Positions 42,840 to 54,859 of a stretch of DNA of 64,000 nucleotides are shown one piece after another. The stretch's first letter is position 1. Every line of letters begins with the position of its first letter. The position numbers were made by a program, and so were the translations under genes. The notes below the pieces were generated by a model. It did no database searches and was not told the DNA's origin. It worked only from the letters and a program-made list of their open reading frames with translations. Source of the DNA: Phascolarctos cinereus (Eukaryota > Chordata > Mammalia > Diprotodontia > Phascolarctidae); contig NW_018344193.1 in NCBI RefSeq assembly GCF_002099425.1, forward strand, positions 2,334,501 through 2,398,500, written 5' to 3'.

Positions 42840-43060
42840 AAGGAAGCATGGTAAAGTAGAGGGAGAGTGGCTTCAGAGTTAGGAAGTCTCAAGTCTTGCC
42901 TCAAATGTGTACTGGCTCTATGACCCTGGGCAAGTCACTTAACTTCTAAGTGGCCCAGGGAAATTTTGAGAAATATACATTTCAGAGCAGGTGGTACCTG
43001 TATTGTTGGAGGGGTCTTCCTCACCCAAAACCCTTATATCAGTGAAATTGTAGATCTGAA
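42840..43060 (+). mobile_element. SINE-B (unnamed tRNA-head SINE)
   Basis: 'ggaagcatggtaaagtagag', 'gtcttgcctcaaatgtgtac', 'tggctctatgaccctgggca', 'acctgtattgttggaggggt', 'cttatatcagtgaaattgta'. The purine tract begins at its 3' end. Confidence 0.7.
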
Positions 43061-43713
43061 GAGAAAGAAATCAAACAAGCAAGAAAGAAAAAAGAAGAGG
43101 CAGGAAGAAAAAGAGAGAGGGAAAGAAAGCAGAAAGAGAAAGGAAGTATGAGAAAGAGGTAAAGAAAGGGGGTAAGAGAAAGAAAAAAGAAGAAATAAAG
43201 GAAGAAAAAGAAAAAAGAGACAAAAAGAAAGAGAGGGAAGGAAAAAAGAAAGAAAAAGGTTCAGAGGGAAGGAGGGAGGGAGAAAGAAAGAGAGAGAGAA
43301 AGATAAATGGAGAAAGAAAGAGAAAAGAAGAAAGAAAAAATGAAGGAAGAAAAAAGAAAAAAGGAAGAAAGAAAAGAAGGAAAAATGAAAGTGAAGGAAG
43401 GAGGGAACAAAAAAGGAAAAGAGAAAGAAGTTGAGAGAAAAGACAGAAAAGGGGGAAAGAAAGAAAGGAAGGAGAAATGAAAATGAAGAATGAGAGAAAA
43501 AGAAAAAAGTAGAGAAAGAAAGAGAAAAGAAAAAAGGAAAGAAAGAAGAAAAAAGAAAGAAGGAGAGTGGGAAGGAAACAAAAAAGGATGAGGGAGAGAG
43601 AAAAAGAAAGAGAAGTAGAAAAAGAGAGAAAGAAAGTGAAAGAAAAGAAAAAAGAAGAGAAAGAAAAAAGGAAGAAAGAGAAAGAAAGGAAGAGAAAGAA
43701 AAAAAGAGAGAAA
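43060..43713. repeat. Polypurine tract of about 650 bp, (GAAA)n/(GGAAA)n
   Basis: The plus strand is nearly all A and G, with a pyrimidine only every 20-40 bases. The minus strand gives long open frames (268 codons, 43840-43034; 161 codons, 43746-43261) of almost only Ser, Phe and Leu. These are composition artefacts, not genes. The tract probably grew from the A-rich end of the SINE at 42840-43060, my inference from its position. Confidence 0.95.
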
Positions 43714-43875
43714 GGGGGCAGCTAGGTGGCGCAGTGGATAGAGCACCAGCCCTGGATTCAGGAGAACCTGTGTTCAAATCCAGCCTCAGAGGCATCACAC
43801 TTACTAGCTGTGTGACCCTGGGCAAGTCACTGAACCCCATTGCCTAACCCCCCCAAAAAATAAATAAATAAAGGA
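43714..43875 (+). mobile_element. WSINE1-like SINE at the edge of the purine tract
   Basis: 'ggggcagctaggtggcgcag', 'tggatagagcaccagccctg', 'tgttcaaatccagcctcaga', 'gtgaccctgggcaagtcact', then a C-run and 'aaataaataaataaa' tail. It keeps the CpG in 'ggtggcgcag', so it is among the youngest-looking SINEs here. Confidence 0.92.
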
Positions 43876-44765
43876 AGGAGAATGGATAGATGCATGCATG
43901 GTGGTGGATTTTGTTTCTTCATTTCTAAGTTGGTTATAGGGTAACTAGTGAATGGAGAGAAATTAAGTCCAGATTGTATCTTTTCATTGATGCTATCTTA
44001 ATTTTTCAAAACAATTACATAACAGAGACTTCTATTTCAGTTCCATGGGTTTTAAAAATGATCTTCAAGTGTTTTCAGTCCCAAGGGAAACTCATCGTTA
44101 TTTCCTGGTCCTGCCCTGGGAACAATTTGTTATTTTCAAGGGTTTGTTAATATACTGAGACAAAATGATATATTTTTTTAAAGGAATATATGGCTACTGT
44201 AACCTAAGCTGCTTCTATTGTTGTTAGCTGATTTTTTCCAGGTTCCTGATTTGTGAATGGCAGGACAATGGAACTGTAATGGGAAAAACTGCTTTTGTGT
44301 TAAAAAAAATTACAACTTTCCTAAAGGAAGTATTTCTAGAGAGGAAGCCTTCCTTTTCCATCTTCTTTTGTCCTATTGCTTCCCTTCCTGCATGATTCTG
44401 CAGGGTTACTCTTCTATCCTAGAAATGTCAACAAAGTAGGCATTCCTTCTATGTCTAGGTTAGCCAAGCATTCTTCAGTGTTTATTATAAACATTATGGA
44501 ACAAACTTGCCAGTTGTTTCTCTGATTTCCTCAAGGCTCATGTGACACAACAATAGCTACTATGCATCAGTTGCACAACTAGATTGTGGAAGAATTGCTA
44601 AGCCCTGCAAAAGAAAGTAGTTTCCAAATCTTATTTAGTGACAACTTCTTTTTTTATTTAAACAAAAAAACTGTTACCTTTCTTTTTGTAGCCATCTATA
44701 CAAAACATCTTCCTCATTCATTTTTATTTACATTAAGACTTATTTTTTAAAAATTTGAATAAAGA
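43876..44765. other. No recognisable feature
   Basis: Unique sequence. A 60-codon plus frame (44257-44439) shows no family resemblance. Confidence 0.4.
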
Positions 44766-44769
44766 ATAT

Positions 44770-44900
44770 TTTAAATAAGAATGTATTTTATTAAATACAA
44801 TAATATAATATATAAACACAATAATATAATATATAAACACAATAATATAATATATGAATCTAATATATTATATAAATATATAAATAAATATAATAAAATA
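44770..44900. repeat. AT-rich tandem repeat, 21-bp period
   Basis: Unit 'ataatataatatataaacaca' occurs at 44800-44820 and again, identical, at 44821-44841, with a partial third copy from 44842. TA-rich sequence surrounds it. Confidence 0.85.
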
Positions 44901-45004
44901 ACATTTTAAATAGATCAGTTTTTAAAACATAAATCTTAATCACAAAATAAAATGAAATGAAGAAGCATATATTAACTTATTGAAAAAAAACTCTTACAAT
45001 TTTC

Positions 45005-45620
45005 ATACTAATACAAAAAAATAATGCTTGCCTTCAAAGAGATTATACTTTATTGAGAGAAAATGTATTCCTTTAGAAAAAGGTTTTTTTTTTTAAAGTG
45101 ATACAGAATAGATACAAAGTTATTTGGAAAGCAGAACCAGTAGCTGGAGTGATCAAGATAGACCACCTATAGAAGGTAACTTTGACTTGGGCTTTGAAAG
45201 AACTGGGGTTCCTACTAACCAGAGGAGTAGGACATGCATTTCAAACAGTGGATACAGCTTTGTAAAGGCATTGATGCAAGAAATGGAATATCATCTACAG
45301 TAAGTAGACCAGATTGGTAGGAGTGTCAACATCATGAGGGAGAGTAATGTGCTATAATCCTGCAATGGAAGGCTTGAGTCAAATTGTGAACTTTAAAAGT
45401 CAAACAGAGAAACATATATTCTATCTGAGAAGAAAGGAGAGTTGCTGGAGGTTCTTAAATGGAGGAGTACCATGGCCAGACCTGTGCTTTAGGAATATCA
45501 GTTTAGCAGTTGTGTGGCTCATTGGTTGGAGAGAGAAGAATTTAGGTAGAAAACCAATTAGAAGGCATGAGTAGAGAAGCCTGGGTGACAGCTGAAGAAG
45601 ATCTGAACTAGACTGTGGCC
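45005..45620 (-). repeat. L2 LINE, 3' and C-terminal part
   Basis: 'gcttgccttcaaagagatta', 'gtaactttgacttgggcttt', 'ggcattgatgcaagaaatgg', 'agttgctggaggttcttaaa', 'tggaggagtaccatggccag', 'acctgtgctttaggaatatc'. Reversed L2 blocks in order. Overlapping frames at 45347-45660 are debris. Confidence 0.75.
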
Positions 45621-46049
45621 TGCTCTCCTCAAATGCTAAATTTCTGTTCCAAAATACCAAATAATTTTAATCATTATTTTGTATTCTCCAGGCATAGTTT
45701 GGAAAACTTTTGCAAAGTGAAGAGCTAGACAAGCTAATTTTAAATGATGAGTAGGGGGAAAAGAAACTTTTCTATGCTTTGTTTCTCTGAGAGACATTTT
45801 GGTGGGAGAAATTGTCTAGTTGGGTCCAGAAGTTCTATACACTAACATTTCACTTATTTGGCTTCCTTGAGGAAAGTGCTTCACATAAGTGAATTTTCAA
45901 GCTAAGTGAGATCCTTTGAGTTTCAAATTTGAAAACAACAAATTTTAAATATTGTAATGAAAAACTCTTAAAATGTGTTGTACCCTTCCCTGCCTTCTAA
46001 AAGGAAGCACTTAAATATCATTTGAACTTTTTAAAGATAAATATCAGTT

Positions 46050-46142
46050 ACTTCATCTGTCTTATTTTCCTCATTTATGAAATGAAAGGATTAAATGAAG
46101 GCTTTCTAAGGTCCCTTTGGGCTGTGACATTCTGTGAGATGA
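46050..46142 (+). mobile_element. MIR-type SINE 3' end with L3-like tail
   Basis: 'ttattttcctcatttatgaa', 'atgaaaggattaaatgaagg', 'ctttctaaggtccctttggg'. Confidence 0.6.
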
Positions 46143-47885
46143 ATAAAAAACGTCTAATGTCATCCTCTATAATATTATAGTTTTGTATTTAACATTTTTT
46201 TTGCTAAAGTTGTAGTATAGTTATCCATTCCACATTGCAATTTTCCCCATTGCTTTTGATATATTGCTGGTAGGCATAAGAAATTAAATAGAAATTTGGG
46301 GGAGGAGTATTATAGAAGTCATAGACAACACACAAAAGCCATTATATGATGCAGAGCCTATGACCAAATACTTAACTCAAATTTTACAATAAAGTACTGT
46401 AAACACCCCATAAAAGAAAAAGAAAAATTCAGACTTCTCTGGTAAAAAACAAGGGCCAAAAAAATTTTACGTGTATTTTCCAGATAATGGGGTGGAGACA
46501 TTATGTCTCTAACCCTCCCACCTCCAGCATATGGAAGGGATAACTATATTACTATTGTCTAAGCAGTCACCTTAGATTATCTAGCAACAGTGGGATGGTA
46601 GAGAAGCCCTGAAGGTAGTATTGGGTGTACAGAGTGTTCCATCCAACCTGTTTAGAAAGTTAGGTTTCTTGTGTTCTTTGACAATCTATAAAACATTTAA
46701 CTGTGATAAACACAGTTAATTTCAACATAAAACTTTCTTTTTTTAGAAAAAAATTTATAAAACTATTTATATATGTCGCAGAAAAGACTAAAAACTATTT
46801 ATGTCTTTGAAAAGCATGCTTAAAAGAGAGAGCCTAATATGTTTCAGAGCTGGTCAATTGTTGAATGTCATCATGTTACCTGGCTGTATGCCCAGTTGCT
46901 ATCTATTCCAGATTAAAAAGTAGCACTGAATCACTTTAAATCAATTGCTTAACTTTATGATTCCTACCAAGGGAATCACAGAATGTATGTAATTTGTCTG
47001 ATCTTTCTGATTCTTTTTTAAAAAGTATTTCATTCATGCCTCCTCTTGACCATCCTCCAAAAATGTATAACCTAGATTAGATTAATATTATAACATTTAT
47101 GGGAATTTATAACATTAACACATTTTTGTTATAGTACAGCAAAATATATCAATGCTTTTCTGAGAATAACATGTAGTTTTGAGATCATGATTCATCATTG
47201 CAACTGTGACTGGTGATGACATTTCTATTGCTATTTGTGATTTAGAGAATAAAATTTTACTTGAAATAAACATATTTCATTAATTATTAAATTCACCTTT
47301 TCATTGTGGCCACTGTGTGCAAAAAGGGAGAAGATTGAGTTATTTCTCTTCTGGTTTTATTTTGTGTCTCTTTGTATGGTGGATTCCCAATCCCTCTAAA
47401 TTTAGTTGATTGACATTGCCACTAAAAAAATCATTTCATTCTCTCTACGTATATGTTTCTAGATATGTCTCCTCAGAATTCATATGAGGGTGACAGGAGG
47501 AGGGACAGGTTGAGAAGGCAAAACAATTAGAGATCATTAAAACATACACAGAAAAGGACACTTTTGAGTTTTTGAATAAAACACCTCAAAACAATCCTAT
47601 GTTTGGAACTAGAAAAGTAACATATCAGTGAAAATATAAATATCACCAATGAGCTTGGGCAGATTGGTCTAGATTTTCTCTGTCTGTCTCTCTGTTTCTA
47701 TCTCTGTGTGTGTGTCTCTCTCTGAATCTGTCTCTCTTTCCTTGCTTTCTTCCAACCATGAAGCTTTTACAAATCCTTAAAATAAATCCTTTGTTTTCAT
47801 ATGCTACTAAATCACACTTCTTCTAACTGACCCACCTTTTTTACCCATAAATTCATCTCTAACTATCCCCTAGCCTGTCTTCCAC
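46143..47885. other. No recognisable feature (1.7 kb)
   Basis: AT-rich unique sequence. A short TCTG/TGTC-rich low-complexity patch at 47680-47745 is the only structure seen. Confidence 0.45.
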
Positions 47886-47892
47886 ATTCAGC

Positions 47893-47908
47893 ATGTGTGT
47901 GTGTGTGT

Positions 47909-47942
<34 letters not shown>
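47893..47942. repeat. (TG)n microsatellite
   Basis: TG run with one GG interruption. Confidence 0.95.
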
Positions 47943-47944
<2 letters not shown>

Positions 47945-47954
47945 CAAAGAAAAA

Positions 47955-48205
47955 ATCCTTAGCAGCTGGGTAGTGCAGTGGATAGAACACTGGGTCTAAA
48001 GAGGAAGAACCCATTTCAAACACTTTTTATCTATGTGACCATACACAAGTTACTTAATCTCTCTCAGCCTGTTTTCTCATTTGTAAAATGGGGAGAATAC
48101 TAGCACCTACCTCACAGAATTGTGAAGATCAAATGAGATAATATTTGTAAAGTGCTTTGCAAACCTTGATGTGCTGTGTAAATGTGAGATATTTTGAAAT
48201 AATTC
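47955..48205 (+). mobile_element. MIR SINE (Ther1), full length
   Basis: 'agcagctgggtagtgcagtg', 'ttacttaatctctctcagcc', 'tcatttgtaaaatggggaga', 'cctacctcacagaattgtga', 'taaagtgctttgcaaacctt'. Clean MIR with its L2-like tail; it starts next to a (TG)n tract. Confidence 0.9.
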
Positions 48206-48537
48206 ATTCAGAATGTAATGCTTTCAGGCCATCATGAGAGGTATTATTATAAAGTGAGGAGACAGATTTTTTTTAACCAGTATAATGAAACTTCTACATC
48301 TATATCAGTGTTGTACTGCAGAGTAATCACCTTGGGGTTGGGTCTCAATTCATTTATGCAAGCCAGGTTAGTACCATTGTTCAAAGTATTTTTGGAATTT
48401 CTCTTTTGGAATTGTCTGTAGGATGTGTCCATTTGTTATATTCTTCCTTTATCAGATGGATCATATAAAGAACTTCTTCAAACATTACATTTGTGCTAGC
48501 TATTATTATATTATATCCTCGGTGGTAGTAAACTATA

Positions 48538-48620
48538 TGTTGGATCATAGATTTGGAGAAGGGGTCTTAGTCACTTAGGTCTGGTCCCTAATTTTTATAG
48601 ATGAGGAAACTGACACAGAT
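48538..48620 (-). mobile_element. MIR SINE scrap
   Basis: 'ggatcatagatttggagaag', 'tttttatagatgaggaaact'. Cut off at a TA-rich tract. Confidence 0.6.
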
Positions 48621-51600
48621 ATATATTTTACGTGTATATATGTAAATATATGTTTATGTGTATATGCATATGTATACAAACACACATAACGCAGACATAC
48701 TATCTAAAAAACAAGCACAATAATGTCACCCTTAGCCAGATAAAACTAATGTTCAATCTATTTGGCAACATAATTCTTATATATATATTGGTAGATACAG
48801 CTTTTGATGTATTTCAATCTCCCATTGTGAGATTCTTGAGGCAAAACGAAATAGTTTTCAGGAACAGAGGCCAGGAAGGCAGTAGATGCTTTCTGTAGTC
48901 CTAACAATGTCATCAGACTCTCTCCTCCTCAAGCTATCTTTAGGCAGCAGATAAAAGTAGAAAGAGTCTGGGCCTCTGGGCTATTATTTAGCCTGAGCCA
49001 TTCATTATACTGTGGTAGGAGAAAAGTGTGCTTTGGATATAAGGCAAACAAAAGTCAGGTGAATGTTTCTGGGTTGGTTGTTTGGTTTTTTTTTGTGTGT
49101 GGTATAACAATGTGGCTGTGGGAAGTCTGGTTATCTGCGTAACTTTCCCTATGAGCCTATATTTGTATTTCTCTATGTATGAATCTGGGAAAAGTCTTTG
49201 AAGTCTTAGGCTCAGATTGCCCTCAAAGGGATCAAGTAATGACTTTTTGTCAGAATTGCAATGGCAACTGGGTCATTGGCATCTGAACCTTTCCTGATTT
49301 TCATGGGCATTCCTGGGTCAGGATACAGATCCTTAGCAGTTCACAGTTGCCGAGTCTTTATTTTCTGAGCCTATTATTCACACCGTCAGAGTTTATAGAA
49401 CCCTGATAATGGCTAATCTTAGGAACAGGACAATTATAGGGTTTCTGAAACTGTACTCTGGAACTCTGGTGTTTTAGAAAACAAATTAACTACTGTGAGG
49501 ATAAGGGGTTTTATTAGGACATTTTATGCTAGAAATAATTTACTGGAAATAAGAGGAGAAAAGACTCACCTTTTTCCAATATCAGAGGCAAGAGGTGGAA
49601 TCATACAAAGTAGTGGTCTTAAAAAAAAAAAAGCTCTGAGCCCAGCAGGTATAGGAGTCACTTGGAGTACACAGAATGATGAGCATATCAGCACAAGCTG
49701 CTATTTAGAAAACCAAAGGTTAGTTTGTTGGTTTTTAAAGTCAAAGATACATACATCTACAGCTAAATTTGGAGAAAGGGTGTTGCCAAGAGGCAGGATG
49801 GGCAGGAGAGAAGATATCCTAAGAATACGAGAATTTGACAGTTGTAGGAAAAAGAAGAATGGGCAGTATGAAGTCCCTTCCCCATGAAAAAGAGAGAAGG
49901 TGTGGGGGGAGCACTGAAGGTCCAGTCTAATCTAATTTCTTTATAGACATGAAAGTCAATTGTGCTAGAAGATGACTACAACCCAGTAGTATTCTTGGTC
50001 ACACTACTCTGGCTCTGGATACAGGTGGTAATTCCTCCAATGTGAAAGTAGACTTCTTTATACAATTCTGCTTCATGATCCCTCTTTATTCCAGGGGCTT
50101 CCCATAACTCTAGATCACCCAACCAGCACTAATGTGTTCTGTAAATACGTCAAGCCCCAAGGTATTAAGTTGCCAAAATGAGTTTAGGAAACATAGCTCT
50201 GTATTATAGATAGTAATCTGACTTTTATGATTGAGTACTGTGATATTTAATTCTCATCATGCCTAGAAATCCCACCAAGGATAAGTTTCTGGTTTTAGTC
50301 TATATTTCTTGACAAAATGATGTAGATATGATAGATTTTAGCTTGGGTGAATAATTTTCTGTTCTGTTTTTCTTCTCCATCTTAAAAAACTGTAACAAAG
50401 CTTACTTTAACATCACCAATAAAAAATAATAAGGGGTTGTAAAAGACAAGAAACACAGTTAATGCCTTTGACTTAACAACATAAGAAAAAAGAAACTTAG
50501 CAACCAATATTTGTTTATAAAACAACTCAACCAAATTTGAAGACATTTAGATTTCCACTAAGATCTCCAGCAAAATGGACAGATAAAAAATGACTTTGAA
50601 TATAATGAACTAATAAAGAGTAGAAATACTGGTCTAATAAAGATGAACTCCCTGCCTGAAAGATCCAAATTCTATGCACAGATTTGTCCATTTTAAACAT
50701 TTGACAATAACAGAATCCTTCAATTTGGAAAGTAAGTGTTGCAAGTTTTTATAAATTTTGTTTGTAGAATTAAAATCTTTCCCTAGAAAATAGGTTATTT
50801 ATTAAAGCTCTTTAGTTCCTTTTCATGTCCTTTTAATTTTATTTACTTTTATTAAAAATAAGAAGATTGAGTTTTGAAGATTCTACCTAAATCCACAAAC
50901 CTTATTTCTCTCTGTTGTAAAGGCCATAGGGAAATTCCATACACAGATCAGAAAAGATTGTACTGGTGGAAAAAACTCTGTGCCTTTTCTAATGTCATAC
51001 CTAGGGTGAAAACTCAATTCTCTGTGTCATATTTTTTGGTCTGCCTCTGCTTAGCTAGAGACAATTCTTTTCTGATCTGTACAATTTTCTAGTCCACTTT
51101 TGCAATTATGAAGCATAGAATTAATTTCTTATAATTAAGAATTGATAAACTTCAAAGGCTGTTAGCTTCCTGTACTAATAGATGTCTATCTTATTTGATC
51201 AGATAAAACTCAAATTTCCTTTTCACTTCATTTCTGGCCATAACCTGCCCTGGACAAAGAAGAAATCATTCCTAGGATGATCCTCTGGATGATGAATTGT
51301 AACCCCTCCCTCCTCTCTCTTGTTGAATACTGGCATTTTGAAATTATTTCCTTTCTTCTCCACAATAGTGTAAATAAATGTTTCCTGTGTGACTACTTGG
51401 TTTCCTTCAAAATATATTTGAATATATTTATCATAGACAAATATTCTCCATTTCAAGGAGAAAGGTTGCCATTTATCTCTTAATATAGCAAGTACGTTTT
51501 GTTCAGATTTCCAGATATATCACAATAGCAGATTTTAGATATAATGAGGTGAGCCTCTTTTCCCACAGAGCTACATGGTTGTGCATAGGAGGAGAAACTG

Positions 51601-52030
51601 GCCCCCATGGTGCTTGATAAAAGAGGAATTCCTAGCACAGAGATATTTTTAGTACTGCCTAAAGAACATAGATTCCATCCACATTTCCTCAATATATTGT
51701 GCAGGATTCTACCACCCAGATTAGATTTATTCTGTAAAGTAATAGTTATGGGAAAAACATATAGAAAATCACAGCAAGAAAATTAGAGGCTTTTGGCATT
51801 TTACTGATGATACCCAACATCCTTTGAGACATTTACTAGAAGTCAGTGCAGACACGAATGATTTATCAGCATTTTTTTGAAAAACAAAAACTTGTGTTTT
51901 CTTTTATGACTTTAAGATTAGATTTTGTTACATATTTGACTGATTCTACAGAAAACATCAATGTCCAGCAGCTGAATCCTAGCAAAAAAGTTGAGCCTGC
52001 ATTTAGTCAATCTTCCTCCCAATTTTATTT
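48621..52030. other. Longest repeat-poor stretch (3.4 kb)
   Basis: I recognise no SINE, LINE or DNA-transposon block here, apart from a TA/CA run at 48625-48690. A 130-codon plus frame at 49495-49887 (starting MRIRGFIRTFYARN, rich in Arg and Lys) overlaps a poly-A run and is not recognised. No splice or promoter signal is convincing. Confidence 0.5.
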
Positions 52031-52036
52031 ATAGAT

Positions 52037-52181
52037 TTCCTTTCTTTGGCGAGGCAATTGGGGTTAGTGATTTGCCTACTGTCACACAGCTAGTAAGTGT
52101 CAAGTGTTTAGTCTGAGACTAGATTTGAACTCAGGTCCTCCTGACTCCAGGGCCCTATCCACTGCACCACCTACCTGTTCC
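52037..52181 (-). mobile_element. WSINE1-like SINE
   Basis: 'ctttggcgaggcaattgggg', 'gtcacacagctagtaagtgt', 'agatttgaactcaggtcctc', 'ccctatccactgcaccacct'. Target duplication 'tatttatagattt' (52026-52038) and 'tatttattaattt' (52182-52194), two mismatches. Confidence 0.9.
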
Positions 52182-52194
52182 TATTTATTAATTT

Positions 52195-53105
52195 CTTTAG
52201 AAGTGTTAACACATCAAAAATGTTGTTTGTTGAAACATATATGTTTATGATTACTCTGTTTTTCAGTTTTGGGGATTTAAAAAATGTGCCAAGATCTCTT
52301 CATGGAGAAATAAACTATGTTGATCCTTCAATCTCTTAGAACCTATAAACTGCCGATTGCTTCTTAATATGTATTTGTAAGACACAATTGAGATGTGCTA
52401 TATTTTTGTAAATATGTTCATCTATGCGAACAATTGACCTGGGACATTTTGAATTAATTAACTGGTTGCTTTGTGGTCAAAATATAACTGTAGCATTTTC
52501 AGAAAAGGAATGAAAAGGGGAAGAAAACACTTAAAAATATTTTCCCCATGAGATAAACTACTACTATTAGAGTCTGAGGACTCATTTCTTTGCTCAAAAG
52601 GTAAAATAACTTTAGTTTTTGAAATGTTTTTGTTTCTATCCTGAGGTCAAGCATGTTCATCAAGAAAACTTTTTGGTGAAGTTAGCAACAACATACTTGC
52701 CAATTGAATTTAATAATATACAAAGCCAGAAGGTAAGATTTCCCAAAGATAAAGTCATAACTAGATATTTGGGGCAAAAGAGCAAAACAAACAAAAAATT
52801 TATATGACTACACCCTTCAAGCCACTGGAAAACAATTAAACCTTGTGGAGTTGAGGTTTTAAGCCCTACGTTGCTATTTGTGTTTCTTTCACACTAAAAA
52901 ATGAGACCACCTGGTTTTAAGGGGAAAAATTTTTTTTCTAAATGTAACTGAAAGGAAGTGATTTAGGAGCTGTTGAAATGAATGCAAAACATGTAAAGAT
53001 AATTTTATTAAAAAAACACATGGATTTAAAATATGGGAATCAGTATACTCTTCCACCCCTATTCCTGTGCCCTAACAACATCTAAAATGTTTTTAGGAAA
53101 GTTAA
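52195..53105. other. No recognisable feature
   Basis: Unique AT-rich sequence. No gene or repeat seen. Confidence 0.4.
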
Positions 53106-53109
53106 ATGT

Positions 53110-53720
53110 GTTTTTCTAACAAACATTTCTTAAATATTTCCTATATGCAAAATACTGTGCTAAGCTCCCCACCCCAAAAGAAAAATTTACATGGTCATTG
53201 TCTTCCAAGATTTTATGCATTAGCAGGAAGATATAACACATATGCTAATGACCACAATACAAAATAGAATATAGTAATAATAGTTCATATTCATGAAACC
53301 ATTCTATGGTTGAAAATAACCCTTCATATGCACTGTATTATTTGATCTTAACAACAACCCTGTGAGATAGGTACCATAAATGTTTGTTATGTCTATTTCA
53401 CACATGAGGAAACTGAGGCTCAGAGAGATCAAATATTTTGTCCAAAATAATACAGCAAGTTAGTGGTAGAGCCTAGGACTTCAATTTAGGTCTTCTGACC
53501 GTAAGGCCAATGTGATATTATTATTAGGTGATGCTCTCTTAATGTATAAACAAATTGCTATGTAAATTCAGAGGACAAGGTAATCTCCAGTTGGAAGGTT
53601 CAGAAAAGGCTTCACAAAGGAGGTGATGTTTAAGTTGAGCCCTGAAGGATGTATAGAATTTCTATAGGCAGAAATGTGGAGGTAGGATATCATTTTAGTA
53701 GGATGATGAGCAAGGTCATG
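53110..53720 (-). repeat. L2 LINE 3' region, split by MIR
   Basis: 'aaacatttcttaaatatttc', 'caaaatactgtgctaagctc' (53110-53275); then after the MIR 'aaaaggcttcacaaaggagg', 'ttaagttgagccctgaagga' (53536-53720). Both are the same reversed L2. Confidence 0.75.
53276..53535 (-). mobile_element. MIR SINE inside L2
   Basis: 'ataatagttcatattcatga', 'aacaacaaccctgtgagata', 'cacatgaggaaactgaggct', 'gtggtagagcctaggacttc'. Reversed MIR. Confidence 0.8.
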
Positions 53721-54335
53721 ATCAAGGAGTAAAAAGTAGGAAAAAGAGGATCTGCTCAGTGAATGGTAAGTATTCCCATTTCATTAAAGTGTTGAATATA
53801 TGAAGGATAATAGTGTGTGAAAAGATTAAAAAAGCAGCTTGATGACAATTTGTCTGTCTCTTTGAGGGTAAGGTGGGTATTTGAATGCCAACCTTAGAGA
53901 TGCAAGTTTTATGAAGAAGCCAATGGAGAACTTTTTTTTTTAAGTGATCTGGGGAAACCACATTTTACCTTATTTAGGATGCTACTGGGGGGTCATACTT
54001 TTTTTCAAAGGTGTTCACAACCAGAGAGAATAAATGGGCATATTAGGTTTCCTCTCTTTCTGCTGCCCCAGGCATAAACTATATTTTATGGTATATAGAA
54101 TCATGATACATAATCTCTCCTCTCCCCATGTTTAGTTAAACCTTTAAACTTTCATTTTTGAGTAACAAGCAGAGGAGAGAATTTAACTGTAATTTTGACT
54201 GCACTATACATGTTATAGAAATCCAAAGGAATGAATAAGCCACTTTTCCAGCTATGGTATATATGTGTGTCATCTTTGTTGTATATGTATGTGTTTCCCT
54301 CTCAAAGTTACTAATGGTGATCATTTCTTTATTTA
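53721..54335. other. Probable decayed L2 body, then unique sequence
   Basis: 53721-53960 may continue the L2 ('gaagccaatggagaac' resembles 'gaagccattggagg'). The rest shows nothing. Confidence 0.35.
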
Positions 54336-54337
54336 AC

Positions 54338-54418
54338 TTGTACAGCAAATGAGATGATATTTGTAAAAAGTGCTTAGCACACAGTAGGTACTATATAAAA
54401 GTTTATTCCCTTTCCTTC
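54338..54418 (+). mobile_element. MIR SINE 3' end
   Basis: 'caaatgagatgatatttgta', 'agtgcttagcacacagtagg', 'tactatataaaagttt'. Confidence 0.65.
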
Positions 54419-54439
54419 CCTATATGTTAAAGATCTCCT

Positions 54440-54545
54440 ATTTTGTTGGCAATTATATTGATGTATACCCTCAAAGAGCTTACATTATTTTGGAGAGAAA
54501 CAATATAAGCAAAGATAAATAAATATAAAATATATGCAAATACAA
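54440..54545 (-). repeat. L2 LINE scrap
   Basis: 'ataccctcaaagagcttaca', 'aaacaatataagcaaagata'. Reversed L2 tip. Confidence 0.5.
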
Positions 54546-54855
54546 ATGCCAACTACTTTTATCCCTTCCATATTGTGAGGGTTAATCTGTAATCTGGAAA
54601 AACTGAGTAAAAATTTTTGGCTCTCCAATTGTATCAGAGAAGTTTGAATTAGTATGGTCTTAAAAGATAAACTGTATTGATATTATATAATACTACACAT
54701 ATATTTTATGCATTTCTGAGTTTCTAAACTTTTTCTGTATTGTCTGTTGGTCTTTGTGTGTTATCTGTAGCTTCCACAAAACTTCCAAAAAATTCTCATT
54801 TAATTTCTTCTGGTGACCCTCGATATGTTGAAACCATAATGGGGAAAGTTGAGAT
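54546..54855. other. Unassigned, repeat-like
   Basis: 54715-54850 ('cttccacaaaacttccaaaa', 'ttcttctggtgaccctcgat') reads like an interspersed repeat I cannot name. Confidence 0.3.
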
Positions 54856-54859
54856 GTAG

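Noticed and set aside
43034-43840. 268- and 161-codon open frames on the minus strand
   Set aside because: They are Ser/Phe/Leu strings from the polypurine tract. Low complexity, no start context, no domain.
43714-43875. tRNA gene suggested by A/B-box-like sequence in SINE heads
   Set aside because: The heads are tRNA-derived SINE promoters with no cloverleaf of a working tRNA; the same holds for the other SINEs.
49495-49887. 130-codon plus frame as a gene
   Set aside because: Longest unexplained frame, but it spans a poly-A run, is Lys/Arg-rich by composition and resembles nothing I know. Kept only as a note in the repeat-poor stretch.
48940-50170. Possible LTR or retroviral remnant
   Set aside because: I found no paired terminal repeats, no TG...CA ends with a polyadenylation signal, and no gag/pol/env-like frame. 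Not called.
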